64,000 nt of DNA from JAFLTL01 sp964389525 (GCA_964389525.1 CAYMEX010000001.1:248001-312000), one strand, 5' to 3'; counted from the first letter of the stretch, positions 48,827 through 57,540 are shown. Translations and numbers: made by a program. The notes: generated from the letters alone by a model not told the origin.

Positions 48827-51481
48827 TCAGAAGATGCGGGTCTGTCCGTTGATCTCGTCGCGGACTTCCTCGTCAGAGGTCTCGTGGAATGTCTCGTCGG
48901 CGGTGTCGTCGTCGATCTCCCCATCGAGATCGATCGGAGTCTCGTCGATCTCGACGGGAGTAGGCTCGATCTCCTCGATTGAGTCGATCGTGAAGGTGGT
49001 GAGACGCTTGCCGCGTGCCTTGACAGACTTGACTCCGATGAAGTCCCAGGCGTCGACAACAAGCGGCTCGCGGAAGGCATCGTCGCCGCCGAAGGTGACG
49101 CGGAAGCGTGCTCCTTGTGTCGACGAGAGGAGTCGGAGCGTTGAATCGGGGTTGTCGCCGAGGTAGCGCTGCGGGCGTGTGGTAGGCTCGAATACAAAGC
49201 GCTTGATGTAGGGGAATCCCTGATCGGCGTCGTCGAGTATGGCAGTCCAGACAGTGTCGGGGCTGTATTTCAGTATGAGCAGGATGTTGTCTTCGTAGTG
49301 GTGCTCGGTGCTGAAGCCTGTGAGGTAGTATTCGCCGGAGCGGAGGATGACAAGGATCTTGTCCTGCCCCATAAATTCACCGAGGCATGTGCCGCGCTCG
49401 TCGTAGTTGAGCCGCAGCACATCGGGGTCGAACCAGACTTTGCGTCCGCCGAGTGTTGAGGCGCCTTTCTCTTTGAGTGAGAAACGGTGCACTTCGTTGC
49501 GAGTGACGATGTTGCCCTGCGATGCGCGGTTTTTAATCGCCATCTGCGAGAAGTCGACGTCGAACTGCAGAACCTTCAGTTTGGGCTTGGGCTTGAGTGT
49601 GACCTTGACTACCTCGGCCTCGCCGTTGGGGTTGGCGGTGAACCATGCGATGCGTGTGCCGGGGAGGCCCGGAGTGAGGTTGTACTCCTTGTCGCGTGAC
49701 ACGCCTGTCACGGCAAAGCGTTTCATGTAGTATGTGCCGCCCTTGCCGTTCTGATATATGACGTTGTAGACAGTGCGCGAGTCGTTGCGCTTGAAGACGT
49801 TGACGTGTATGACGCCTTTGTCGACAAAGATTTTGTCGGCTACGCGCATGATCTTGTAGCGTCCGTCGCGATAGAAGATGATGATGTCGTCGAGCGCGGA
49901 GCAGTTGCAGACGAACTCGTCTTTTTTGAGGGCGGTGCCGATGAATCCTTCATTGCGGTTGAAGTAGAGACGCTCGTTGCGCTCGGCTACGGTGGCGGCC
50001 TCGATGTTGTCGAAGCTGCGCAGTGTTGTGCGCCGGGGGAATCGGTCGCCGTATTTCTTTTTCAGGTCGGAGAACCACTTGATGGTGTAGTCGGTGATCG
50101 CGGCGAGGTTTTTCTCGATCTTGGCCATGTCGGCCTTTATGGCGGCTATTGCAGCGTCGGCCTTGTCGGAGTTGAAGCGCAGTATGCGCGCCATCTTGAT
50201 CTCCATGAGGCGCTGCAGGTCGTCGGTGGTGACGGGGCGGATGAGCACTTCGCGGAATGGCTCGAGCCGCTTGAGGATGTGTGCGTCGGCATGGCGCTGC
50301 GACGGTGCCTGCTCGAACTCTGGATCCTTGTAGATGCGCTCCTCGATGAATATGCGCTCCAGTGACGCGAAGTGAAGCTGCGCGGTGAGTTCGTCGAGAC
50401 GTATCTGCAGCTCTCGGGCGAGTAGGTCGCGCGTGCGGTTGACGCTGTGACGGAGTACATCGCTGATGGAGAGGAAGTGTGGCTTGCGGTCGGAAATGAC
50501 GCAGCAGTTGGGTGAGACGGAAACCTCGCAGTCGGTGAAGGCATAGAGGGCGTCGATGGTCTTGTCGGATGATGTGCCCGGCTGCAGGTGTACGAGAATG
50601 CGCGCCTCCTGGGCGGTGTTGTCGTCGACCTTGCGGATCTTGATCTTTCCTTTCTCGAAGGCCTTGAGTATGGAGTCGATGATGGTGCCGGTCGTCTTGC
50701 CGAACGGGATCTCGGTGACAGCAAGGGTCTTGCTGTCGATCTTCTCGATCTTGGCGCGTATCTTCACCGTTCCTCCGCGCTGTCCGTCGTTGTAGCGGCT
50801 GACGTCGAGGAGTCCGCCTGTGGGGAAGTCGGGGTAAAGCGTGAACGGCTCGTCGCGTAGGTAGGCGACTGCGGCGTCAAGTATCTCGTTGAAGTTGTGT
50901 GGCAGGATTTTGGATGATAGACCGACAGCGATGCCCTCGACTCCCTGAAAGAGCAGGAGCGGGAACTTGGATGGAAGCACGACCGGCTCTTTCTTGCGTC
51001 CGTCGTAGCTCGGAGTCCACTCTGTGACCTTGGGGCTGAAAAGTGTCTCAAGGGCGAAGGAGGAGAGTCGTGCCTCGATGTAACGTCCGGCAGCGGCCGA
51101 CGCTCCGGTGAGTATGTTGCCCCAGTTTCCCTGTGTGTCGACCAGCAGTTCTTTCTGTCCGAGCGCCACAAGCGCGTCGTTGATCGACGCGTCGCCGTGT
51201 GGGTGATACTGCATTGTGTTTCCGACGATGTTGGCTACTTTGTTGAATCGTCCGTCGTCGAGAGTCTGCATCGAGTGCAGTATGCGCCGCTGCACTGGCT
51301 TCAGGCCGTCGTCGAGATGCGGGACGGCACGCTCGAGTATGACGTAGGATGCGTAGTCGAGGTACCAGCTGCGGAACATGCCTCGCAGATGGCCTGAGTC
51401 GGGCAGGGCAGACTGGTGTGCCACGCCCGGCAGATTGTCTTGTGGGACTGTCGAAAAATCGTCGGAAATATTGTCGGTCAT
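48827..51481 (-). CDS. parC: DNA topoisomerase IV / gyrase-type subunit A
   Basis: An 884-residue type IIA topoisomerase A subunit. The breakage-reunion domain has YLDYASYVILERAVPHLDDGLKPVQRRIL, MQYHPHGDASIND, GNWG and the active-site tyrosine Y134 (AAGRYIEARLS). Coiled-coil and C-terminal propeller regions follow, ending in a highly acidic tail from about residue 840. The GyrA box is not evident and the sequence resembles the second Bacteroidetes A subunit, so ParC is preferred. No parE is adjacent. Confidence 0.9.
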   Translation of the reverse strand: MTDNISDDFSTVPQDNLPGVAHQSALPDSGHLRGMFRSWYLDYASYVILERAVPHLDDGLKPVQRRILHSMQTLDDGRFNKVANIVGNTMQYHPHGDASINDALVALGQKELLVDTQGNWGNILTGASAAAGRYIEARLSSFALETLFSPKVTEWTPSYDGRKKEPVVLPSKFPLLLFQGVEGIAVGLSSKILPHNFNEILDAAVAYLRDEPFTLYPDFPTGGLLDVSRYNDGQRGGTVKIRAKIEKIDSKTLAVTEIPFGKTTGTIIDSILKAFEKGKIKIRKVDDNTAQEARILVHLQPGTSSDKTIDALYAFTDCEVSVSPNCCVISDRKPHFLSISDVLRHSVNRTRDLLARELQIRLDELTAQLHFASLERIFIEERIYKDPEFEQAPSQRHADAHILKRLEPFREVLIRPVTTDDLQRLMEIKMARILRFNSDKADAAIAAIKADMAKIEKNLAAITDYTIKWFSDLKKKYGDRFPRRTTLRSFDNIEAATVAERNERLYFNRNEGFIGTALKKDEFVCNCSALDDIIIFYRDGRYKIMRVADKIFVDKGVIHVNVFKRNDSRTVYNVIYQNGKGGTYYMKRFAVTGVSRDKEYNLTPGLPGTRIAWFTANPNGEAEVVKVTLKPKPKLKVLQFDVDFSQMAIKNRASQGNIVTRNEVHRFSLKEKGASTLGGRKVWFDPDVLRLNYDERGTCLGEFMGQDKILVILRSGEYYLTGFSTEHHYEDNILLILKYSPDTVWTAILDDADQGFPYIKRFVFEPTTRPQRYLGDNPDSTLRLLSSTQGARFRVTFGGDDAFREPLVVDAWDFIGVKSVKARGKRLTTFTIDSIEEIEPTPVEIDETPIDLDGEIDDDTADETFHETSDEEVRDEINGQTRIF

Positions 51482-51488
51482 AGTCTGA

Positions 51489-51520
51489 CAAATTTACAAA
51501 AAACCGAAGAAAAGAGCAAA
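51489..51520 (-). promoter_or_regulatory. parC promoter, close to leaderless
   Basis: On the minus strand TTTG, 20 nt, TAAATTTG. The -7 box ends only 7 nt before the parC ATG at 51481, so the expected start site is at or within a few bases of the start codon. Confidence 0.65.
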
Positions 51521-51566
51521 AAGATCAAGGCGCAGGAAAATGAGGCTCCGAGTGGCCATTTTCGCA

Positions 51567-51597
51567 TTTGAAATGGCGGGGAAAAGAATTATCTTTG
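51567..51597 (+). promoter_or_regulatory. Promoter for element B and the YqeY gene
   Basis: TTTG, exactly 19 nt, TATCTTTG: a full consensus match. The expected start near 51604 gives a leader of about 235 nt that contains all of element B. Confidence 0.75.
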
Positions 51598-51612
51598 TGC
51601 AAATAAAACAAT

Positions 51613-51806
51613 GAAGTGATTTCAACTTATTACAAGATGTTAATCATGAAGTGAGATGACCCTTGCAATTTAAGTTTCAAGTCTGCTTCGGGCAATTTCG
51701 GAACCTCTCTTCGGTCACAATGGAGCCCCATTGCTCCCTCATCGCGATACCGAACTTGCCTCGAATCAGTCTCAAATCTTAAAATGTAATAAGTTTAAAT
51801 CACTTC
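51613..51806 (+). repeat. Element B: 194-bp inverted-repeat-bounded leader element
   Basis: Outer arms 51613-51634 and 51785-51806 are inverted repeats (21 of 22 match, GAAGTGATTT...ATTACA). Inner arms (about 51669-51701 and 51750-51784) pair again, including GGCAATTTCGG with CCGAACTTGCC. The apex is CAATGG-AGCC-CCATTG at 51718-51733. The 40-nt core 51709-51748 matches element A at 32 of 40 positions. The whole forms a long imperfect hairpin inside the predicted YqeY leader, ending 33 nt before the ATG. Confidence 0.85.
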
Positions 51807-51839
51807 AAGATAGAAAAGAGGAAGAATAAACAAACACAT

Positions 51840-52289
51840 ATGGATCTTTTTGAGAAGGTGTCGGAAGACATCAAGGCAGCCATGAAGGCGAAGGACCGCC
51901 AGCGTCTCGATGCTCTGCGCGGAATAAAGAAAGAATTTATCGAGGGTAAAACCGCTCCCGGAGCCGACGGCGTCCTGACGGATGATGCCGCCATGAAGAT
52001 ACTTGTGAAGATGGCCAAGCAGCGTCGCGAAAGCGCCGAGATATACAAGTCGCAGAACCGTGAGGATCTTGCCGCGGAGGAACTCGCCCAGTCAGCAGTC
52101 ATCGAAGAGTATCTGCCGAAACCTCTGACCGAGGACGAACTCGAAGCTGCTCTGCGCGAGATCATAGCCGAGACCGGCGCAACGACCGCCAAGGAGATGG
52201 GCAAGGTGATGGGCGTGGCTTCCAAAAAGCTCGCCGGACGCGCGGACGGTCGTGCGATCTCGGCCAAGGTGAAAGAGCTTTTAGGGTAA
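51840..52289 (+). CDS. yqeY: GatB/YqeY domain protein
   Basis: A 149-residue helical protein homologous to the C-terminal domain of amidotransferase subunit GatB. Motifs: DIKAAMKAKDRQRLDALRGIKKEF, AMKILVKMAKQRRESAEIYKSQ, VIEEYLPKPLTEDEL and GKVMGVASKKLAGRADGRAISAKVKELL. Free-standing YqeY is thought to interact with tRNA or aminoacylation, and serS lies next on the same strand. Its leader holds element B. Confidence 0.92.
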   Translation: MDLFEKVSEDIKAAMKAKDRQRLDALRGIKKEFIEGKTAPGADGVLTDDAAMKILVKMAKQRRESAEIYKSQNREDLAAEELAQSAVIEEYLPKPLTEDELEAALREIIAETGATTAKEMGKVMGVASKKLAGRADGRAISAKVKELLG

Positions 52290-52315
52290 CAGGACGGGAA
52301 CATGATGACCCGGAC

Positions 52316-52340
52316 GGACGCACGAGCCGTGCGTCCCTAC
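52316..52340 (+). repeat. GGACGCAC palindrome, copy 3
   Basis: Exact 25-bp copy, located between yqeY and serS on the same strand. Confidence 0.9.
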
Positions 52341-52387
52341 TCATGGGAGGCAATGAATGGAATGTTAATTGACTAAAGTAAAATAAA

Positions 52388-53659
52388 GTGCTTACACTTC
52401 AACAGATAAAAGAGAATCCGGACCGCGTGATCGCGCGTCTGGCCGTAAAGGGTTTTGACGGGAAGGAGCCAATCGAGAGCGTTATCGCACTTGACAACCA
52501 AAGAAAATCGCTGCAGCTGCAGAGCGACACTCTCGCTGCCGAACTGAACAAACTCGCGTCGTCGATCGGTGCCCTGATGAAGTCCGGCCAGAAGGCCGAG
52601 GCTGAGGAGGCTAAGGCCAAGGTTGCCGAAATCAAGGAAAAACAGAAGGCGTTTGCCGAGGATCTGGCAAAGACGGAGCTTGACATAAGAGAGATACTTC
52701 TGAGCGTGCCTAATGTGCCGTATGAGGGAGTGCCCGAGGGGAAGAGCGCGGCCGACAATGTCGTAGAGAAGACCGGCGGTCCGATGCCCGACCTCGGTGA
52801 AGACGCTCTGCCTCACTGGGAGCTTGCCAAGAAATACAATATCATCGATTTTGATCTCGGCGTGAAGATAACGGGCGCAGGCTTCCCGGTGTACATCGGC
52901 AAGGGCGCACGTCTGCAGCGCGCACTTATCCAGTTCTTCCTCGACGAAGCCGGTAAGGCGGGCTACACCGAAATACAGCCGCCTTATGTCGTGAACGAGG
53001 CATCGGGTATCGGCACGGGTCAGCTTCCGGACAAGGAGGGTCAGATGTATCACTGCGAGGTCGACAATCTGTATCTTATCCCGACGGCCGAGGTGCCTGT
53101 GACGAATCTCTACCGTGACGTGATACTGACCGCCGACAAACTTCCGATCAAGAACTGCGCATACTCGGCATGCTTCCGCCGCGAGGCCGGCAGCTACGGC
53201 AAGGATGTGCGCGGCCTGAACCGTCTGCATCAGTTTGACAAGGTCGAGATCGTGCGTATCGAGAAGCCTGAAAACTCGTATGCCGCTCTCGAGGAGATGA
53301 AAGACCATGTGCAGGGTCTGCTCGAACAGCTCGGTCTGCCCTGGCACATACTCCGCCTGTGTGGCGGTGACATGAGCTTCACATCGGCCATCACATTTGA
53401 TTTCGAGGTGTTCTCGGCAGCCCAGAAGCGCTGGCTCGAGGTTTCGTCGGTATCGAATTTCGAGACTTATCAGGCCAATCGCCTGAAATGCCGCTACCGT
53501 GGCGAGGACAAGAAAACGCATCTCTGTCACACTCTCAACGGATCGGCTCTGGCATTGCCGCGCATCATGGCCGCTCTGCTCGAGAACAATCAGACTCCTA
53601 ACGGCATCGTCGTGCCTGAGGTGCTTCGCCGTTACACAGGATTTGATATCATAGATTAA
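52388..53659 (+). CDS. serS: Seryl-tRNA synthetase
   Basis: Class II synthetase of 423 residues charging tRNA-Ser. GTG start at 52388 gives MLTLQQIKENPDRVIARLAVKG, the normal N-terminus. The antiparallel coiled coil runs over residues 30-105 (KAEAEEAKAKVAEIKEKQKAFAEDL). Catalytic motifs: TGQLPDKEGQMYHCEVDNLYLIPTAEVPVTNLY, motif 2 SACFRREAGSYGKDVRGLNRLHQFDKVE and motif 3 LNGSALALPRIMAALLEN. All expected elements are present. Confidence 0.97.
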   Translation: MLTLQQIKENPDRVIARLAVKGFDGKEPIESVIALDNQRKSLQLQSDTLAAELNKLASSIGALMKSGQKAEAEEAKAKVAEIKEKQKAFAEDLAKTELDIREILLSVPNVPYEGVPEGKSAADNVVEKTGGPMPDLGEDALPHWELAKKYNIIDFDLGVKITGAGFPVYIGKGARLQRALIQFFLDEAGKAGYTEIQPPYVVNEASGIGTGQLPDKEGQMYHCEVDNLYLIPTAEVPVTNLYRDVILTADKLPIKNCAYSACFRREAGSYGKDVRGLNRLHQFDKVEIVRIEKPENSYAALEEMKDHVQGLLEQLGLPWHILRLCGGDMSFTSAITFDFEVFSAAQKRWLEVSSVSNFETYQANRLKCRYRGEDKKTHLCHTLNGSALALPRIMAALLENNQTPNGIVVPEVLRRYTGFDIID

Positions 53660-53702
53660 GGGGCGGACAGACATAATCAGGCAAACCAATAGACAAAGTG
53701 CT

Positions 53703-54749
53703 GTGGAGAAAGTAATCGTATTTAAATTCCGGGAGTTTACGGATGTCGTGATGACACTTCCGGTGCTTTACAGCGCTTGTCTGTGCCACAAGTCGTATGA
53801 GTTTGTGCTTGTGACAAAGGAGTCGCTTGTGGATCTCTTTGTGAATCCGCCCGCAAACCTGACAGTGACAAGCACCGGCCTGAAGGAATATGGCGGCATA
53901 AACGGCCCGAGGCGTCTATGGAAGGAGCTGAAGCAGAAGTATGACCCGTCGATCGTCGTTGACCTCGATGTGGATGTGATCACTCGACTTGTGACGCTTA
54001 ACGCCCGCATGGGCGGAGCGAAAACCTCGACGGTGACTCCTCCGCAGCGAAACGCGCGCCAGCTGACGAGAGAGACCAACAAGGTCATGCTTCCGCTTGT
54101 ATCGGCGAGAGCCCGCTACAGAGAGGCGTTCTTCAGGGCCGGTCTTCCGGTGCAGGAGCGCTTTGATGGAATCTACGGTAATGGCGGCTGCGGCGATCCG
54201 GCTCTTTTCTCGGCCATAAGCGGCGTGAGGAAAGAGGGTGAGGTGTGGATCGGTATCGCTCCTTTTGCGAAATACCGCGGCAAGTCGTATCCGACGGAAC
54301 TTGTGGAAGAGGTTGTAGCGATGCTTGGCGCCGAGGTTTCCAATGCCAAGATCTTTCTTTTTGGCGGTGGCGCGGAGGAATGCCGCATACTTGCCGAGTG
54401 GGACAAAAAGTATGCGTTTGCCGTGTCTCCGGCCGTTGCCAAGATGGGATTGCCGGCCGAACTGTCGCTGCTCAGCCACATAGATGTGATGCTCACGATG
54501 GACTCCGCCAACATGCACCTCGCTTCGCTTGTAGGAACGAAGTGCGTGACAATGTGGGGCGCGACGCATCCTTACTGCGGCTACAAGGGGTGGCGCCAGA
54601 GCGAATCGCTGAATCTGTCGCTGCCTATGCCGTGCCGGCCTTGCTCGCTTTATGGCGACAAACCGTGTCACCGCGGGGACTATCATTGTCTGACGGCGAT
54701 AAAGCCGCGAGTGGTTTGCGACAAGGTGAAGTCACTCCTGGAAATTTAA
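53703..54749 (+). CDS. Glycosyltransferase family 9 (heptosyltransferase-like)
   Basis: A 348-residue GT-B enzyme that likely adds a sugar to the LPS core from an ADP-heptose-type donor. GTG start at 53703 (MEKVIVFKFREFTDVVMTLPVLYS matches the GT9 N-terminus). The C-terminal donor-binding half has IGIAPFAKYRGKSYPTELVEEVVAML, KIFLFGGGAEE and SHIDVMLTMDSANMHLASLVGTKCVTMWGATHPYCGYKGW. A cluster of cysteines at the end (MPCRPCSLYGDKPCHRGDYHCL) is usual in Bacteroidetes members. Confidence 0.9.
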   Translation: MEKVIVFKFREFTDVVMTLPVLYSACLCHKSYEFVLVTKESLVDLFVNPPANLTVTSTGLKEYGGINGPRRLWKELKQKYDPSIVVDLDVDVITRLVTLNARMGGAKTSTVTPPQRNARQLTRETNKVMLPLVSARARYREAFFRAGLPVQERFDGIYGNGGCGDPALFSAISGVRKEGEVWIGIAPFAKYRGKSYPTELVEEVVAMLGAEVSNAKIFLFGGGAEECRILAEWDKKYAFAVSPAVAKMGLPAELSLLSHIDVMLTMDSANMHLASLVGTKCVTMWGATHPYCGYKGWRQSESLNLSLPMPCRPCSLYGDKPCHRGDYHCLTAIKPRVVCDKVKSLLEI

Positions 54750-54776
54750 ACTTGTTACAAGATTTAAATCACTTCT
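54741..54776 (+). repeat. Element C: possible deleted relative of element B
   Basis: AACTTGTTACAAGAT matches the left part of element B (AACTTATTACAAGAT, 14 of 15), and the following TTTAAATCACTTC matches the right end of B exactly. It looks like the two ends of B brought together, or a small palindrome with chance similarity. It overlaps the GT9 stop codon and lies 48 nt upstream of the M28 ATG. Confidence 0.45.
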
Positions 54777-54824
54777 CAGTCTGAGATTATACCAGAATCA
54801 AGATACAAAGCATAAGATAAGGAA

Positions 54825-56432
54825 ATGTTGAAGAAAGTATTGTTCGCTTTCACGCTGGCTACAGGTGCGCTGATGTCGACCGCACAGCCGAGCAGTGTGG
54901 ATGATGCCACTGTGGCAAAGATCCTCGAGATCGCGTCGAAGGACAATCAGGTGATGAATCATCTCGATATACTGACAGGCCGTTTCGGTGGCCGACTGAT
55001 AGGATCGGGCGCATATGAGGACGCTACTGCGTGGATGATCGACCAATACGGTCGATGGGGCGTAGCCGCTCATCTGGAGGAGGCCGGTGAGGTGCCTGTA
55101 GGCTTCAACCGCGGTCCCTGGTGGGGACGTCTGCACGCCGGCGGCGACGGTATGGAACTGCACTTCGCCACTCCGAGCTACACCGCCGGCACACATGGCA
55201 CACAGCGCGGCCACGTTGTGCGCGAACCTAAATCGCAGGCCGATTTCGACCGACTCAAACACAAGCTGAAAGGCGCATGGGTTCTGCTTGACGGCAACCG
55301 CGGCGGTTTCGCTCTTGACAAGACAGCAGCCGGCGACTCGGTGAGGGCTGCGGTAAAAGCGAAAAACGACTCGATATCGAAGGAGAACTCACGGAAGAGC
55401 CGTGAGGCATGGGATAACGGAACCTATAATGATTTCAAACCGACGCCCCTCGAGTCGATGCCCGGACTCTTTTACAGAGAGATGGCCGATGCCGGCGTTC
55501 TTGGGTTTGTGATGAGCGCATCGCTGCCGATCAGGGCACTGTATGACCGCCCGCTTGTGAATGACAGCACAACGAATTTCTACAATCTGCCTACACAGCC
55601 TGAGATACTGCTCGACGAGCACCAGTTCGCCAAGATCGAGCAGATGGTGAAGGACAAGCGTGACATACAGCTTGAGTTTGACATAAGAAACCACTTCCGT
55701 CTCGGCCCGGTGAAGTATCACTCGGTTGTAGCAGAAATACCGGGTACGGAGTTCCCTGACGAATATGTGATCGTGAGCGGCCACCTCGACGCATTTGACG
55801 TTGCTACCGGTGCAGTGGACTGCGGAACCGGTATCGGTCCGATGATGGAGGCCGCGCGACTGCTTGCGGCCGCAGGTGCCAAGCCGAAACGTACAATCAG
55901 GTTTGTGGCCTTCGCCGGCGAGGAATTCGGTCTGCTCGGAGCACACGCCTACGCCAAGGCGCATGAAAAGGAACTTGACAAGATATCGATGCTGTTTAAC
56001 CGCGACGGCGGGCCGACGCCTGCAGTGGGCATGCGTGTGCCGGCTGCTATGGTAGACGACATAAAGGAGGCATCGAAGTATGTGCCGTTTATCAATCCGG
56101 CATATCCCTGGGAGGTGCTTGTGGCCGAACCCCGTGTGAAACCGACAAAGACAGGTGGCACGGACGCCACGGTGTTTGACGTGCAGGGTGTTCCGACCTA
56201 TGGTTTCTTTGAGCGTGACTTCAAAGGCTATGGTTTTGAGTATGGCGAGATCTGGCATACAGAAAATGATATACTGAACAAGGAGATACCCGAATATCAG
56301 GAGCATACGGCTGTTGTAACGGCAATCGTGGCTCTCGGTGTCGCAAATCTTGATCATCAGCTGTCGCGCGAGGGGATGTATAAAGAGGCCCCCGCTGAGA
56401 ATGTCAAGGATAAAAAATCAAAGAAGAAATGA
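54825..56432 (+). CDS. M28-family zinc metallopeptidase, exported
   Basis: A 535-residue aminopeptidase-like enzyme with signal peptide (MLKKVLFAFTLATGALMSTA). A PA-type insert lies near residues 105-200. The two-zinc site is intact: SGHLDAFD, VDCGTGIGPMMEAA (bridging Asp), FAGEEFGLLGAHAYA (catalytic Glu and metal Glu), LFNRDGG and EIWHTENDI. Likely trims peptides in the periplasm. Ends in a lysine-rich tail and overlaps the prenyl synthase gene by four bases. Confidence 0.9.
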   Translation: MLKKVLFAFTLATGALMSTAQPSSVDDATVAKILEIASKDNQVMNHLDILTGRFGGRLIGSGAYEDATAWMIDQYGRWGVAAHLEEAGEVPVGFNRGPWWGRLHAGGDGMELHFATPSYTAGTHGTQRGHVVREPKSQADFDRLKHKLKGAWVLLDGNRGGFALDKTAAGDSVRAAVKAKNDSISKENSRKSREAWDNGTYNDFKPTPLESMPGLFYREMADAGVLGFVMSASLPIRALYDRPLVNDSTTNFYNLPTQPEILLDEHQFAKIEQMVKDKRDIQLEFDIRNHFRLGPVKYHSVVAEIPGTEFPDEYVIVSGHLDAFDVATGAVDCGTGIGPMMEAARLLAAAGAKPKRTIRFVAFAGEEFGLLGAHAYAKAHEKELDKISMLFNRDGGPTPAVGMRVPAAMVDDIKEASKYVPFINPAYPWEVLVAEPRVKPTKTGGTDATVFDVQGVPTYGFFERDFKGYGFEYGEIWHTENDILNKEIPEYQEHTAVVTAIVALGVANLDHQLSREGMYKEAPAENVKDKKSKKK

Positions 56433-57415
56433 AGACTCGCGGAGTATCGGAATACAAGAAACTCGCTGAGAAGGCTCTGCATGATCTCCATCTTGACCGT
56501 GAGACGCCGCGCGGACTTTTTGAGCCGATCGAGTATATGCTCGAGGGTGGTGGAAAGCGTCTGCGCCCAGTGCTCCTTCTTGCCGCAAGCGAGGCTGTCG
56601 GGGGCGATGCCGAGAAGTGTCTGCCTCAGGCCGCCGGTATAGAGATGTACCATAACTTCACTCTCCTTCACGATGACGTGATGGACCGTTCGCCTCTACG
56701 CCACGGAAAACCTACGGTGCACAGCAAGTGGGATGTGGCTACGGCGATACTGAGCGGCGACGCCATGCTGACAAAGGCAACACAGCTCATCACCGAAGGG
56801 CTGGAGGGGAGCGTGGCCGAGGAGGTGCTCGGAACGTTCAACGACACGGCCATGCTTGTCTATAAAGGGCAGCAGCTCGATATGGAGTTTGAGAGCCGCC
56901 TGGATGTTAAGCCCGCCGAATATCTCAGTATGATAGGGATGAAGACCGGCGCTCTTATCGCCGGTGCCTGTCTGATCGGAGCAACGGCCGGCGGATCAGA
57001 GAATCATGAGGTCGGCCCGGCTTTATATAAATACGGCATGAATCTCGGCATCGCTTTTCAGATACAGGATGATCTGCTCGACACCTATGGCGATGAAAAA
57101 GTGTTCGGTAAACCGATCGGCGGCGATATACTCAATGACAAGAAGACATGGCTTCTTGTTAACGCGCTGCAGAGCGGTTCGGGCAAAGAGCTGAAAGAGA
57201 TCATCACCGGCAAGAGTCTGCAGGGCGAAGCCAAGATCGAGGCTGTCAGGGCAATATATGATCGTGAGAATATCAGAGAACACTCGCTGGAGATGCTTGA
57301 AATGAGCATTGCAGGCGCGATCAAGTCGCTTGACAGCGTGAAGGATAAAATCACTCCTGAGTCTTATGATGTGCTTCGCGGTTATGTCGAGGGACTGACC
57401 GGCAGGGTGAAGTGA
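56429..57415 (+). CDS. Polyprenyl diphosphate synthase
   Basis: A 328-residue trans-isoprenyl diphosphate synthase. Motifs: GGGKRLRPVLLLAASEA, first aspartate-rich LLHDDVMDRSPLRHGKPTVH and second FQIQDDLLDTYGD, with GGDILNDKKTWL. It makes a farnesyl, geranylgeranyl or longer chain; length is not decided by the residues I can read. A role in the menaquinone side chain would fit the men genes downstream, but this is inference. ATGA overlap with the M28 gene. Confidence 0.92.
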   Translation: MKTRGVSEYKKLAEKALHDLHLDRETPRGLFEPIEYMLEGGGKRLRPVLLLAASEAVGGDAEKCLPQAAGIEMYHNFTLLHDDVMDRSPLRHGKPTVHSKWDVATAILSGDAMLTKATQLITEGLEGSVAEEVLGTFNDTAMLVYKGQQLDMEFESRLDVKPAEYLSMIGMKTGALIAGACLIGATAGGSENHEVGPALYKYGMNLGIAFQIQDDLLDTYGDEKVFGKPIGGDILNDKKTWLLVNALQSGSGKELKEIITGKSLQGEAKIEAVRAIYDRENIREHSLEMLEMSIAGAIKSLDSVKDKITPESYDVLRGYVEGLTGRVK

Positions 57416-57472
57416 CTGCGTTATTTTAAGAACACAAGCGCAGACGCCAAGCGGCAATGCCTGAATTGAGGT

Positions 57473-57497
57473 GGACGCACGAGCCGTGCGTCCCTAC
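57473..57497 (+). repeat. GGACGCAC palindrome, copy 4
   Basis: Exact 25-bp copy, 20 nt before a GGGCGT palindrome. The same order of the two palindromes is seen at 32718/32828. Confidence 0.9.
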
Positions 57498-57516
57498 AAT
57501 CGACGTCATATTATTT

Positions 57517-57540
57517 GGGCGTACTGTCGCACGCCCCTAC
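57517..57540 (+). repeat. GGGCGT palindrome, copy 3
   Basis: Exact 24-bp copy, 40 nt upstream of the tatD ATG. Confidence 0.9.

Noticed and set aside
52373..53689. 438-codon minus-strand frame over serS
   Set aside because: Antisense shadow of seryl-tRNA synthetase.
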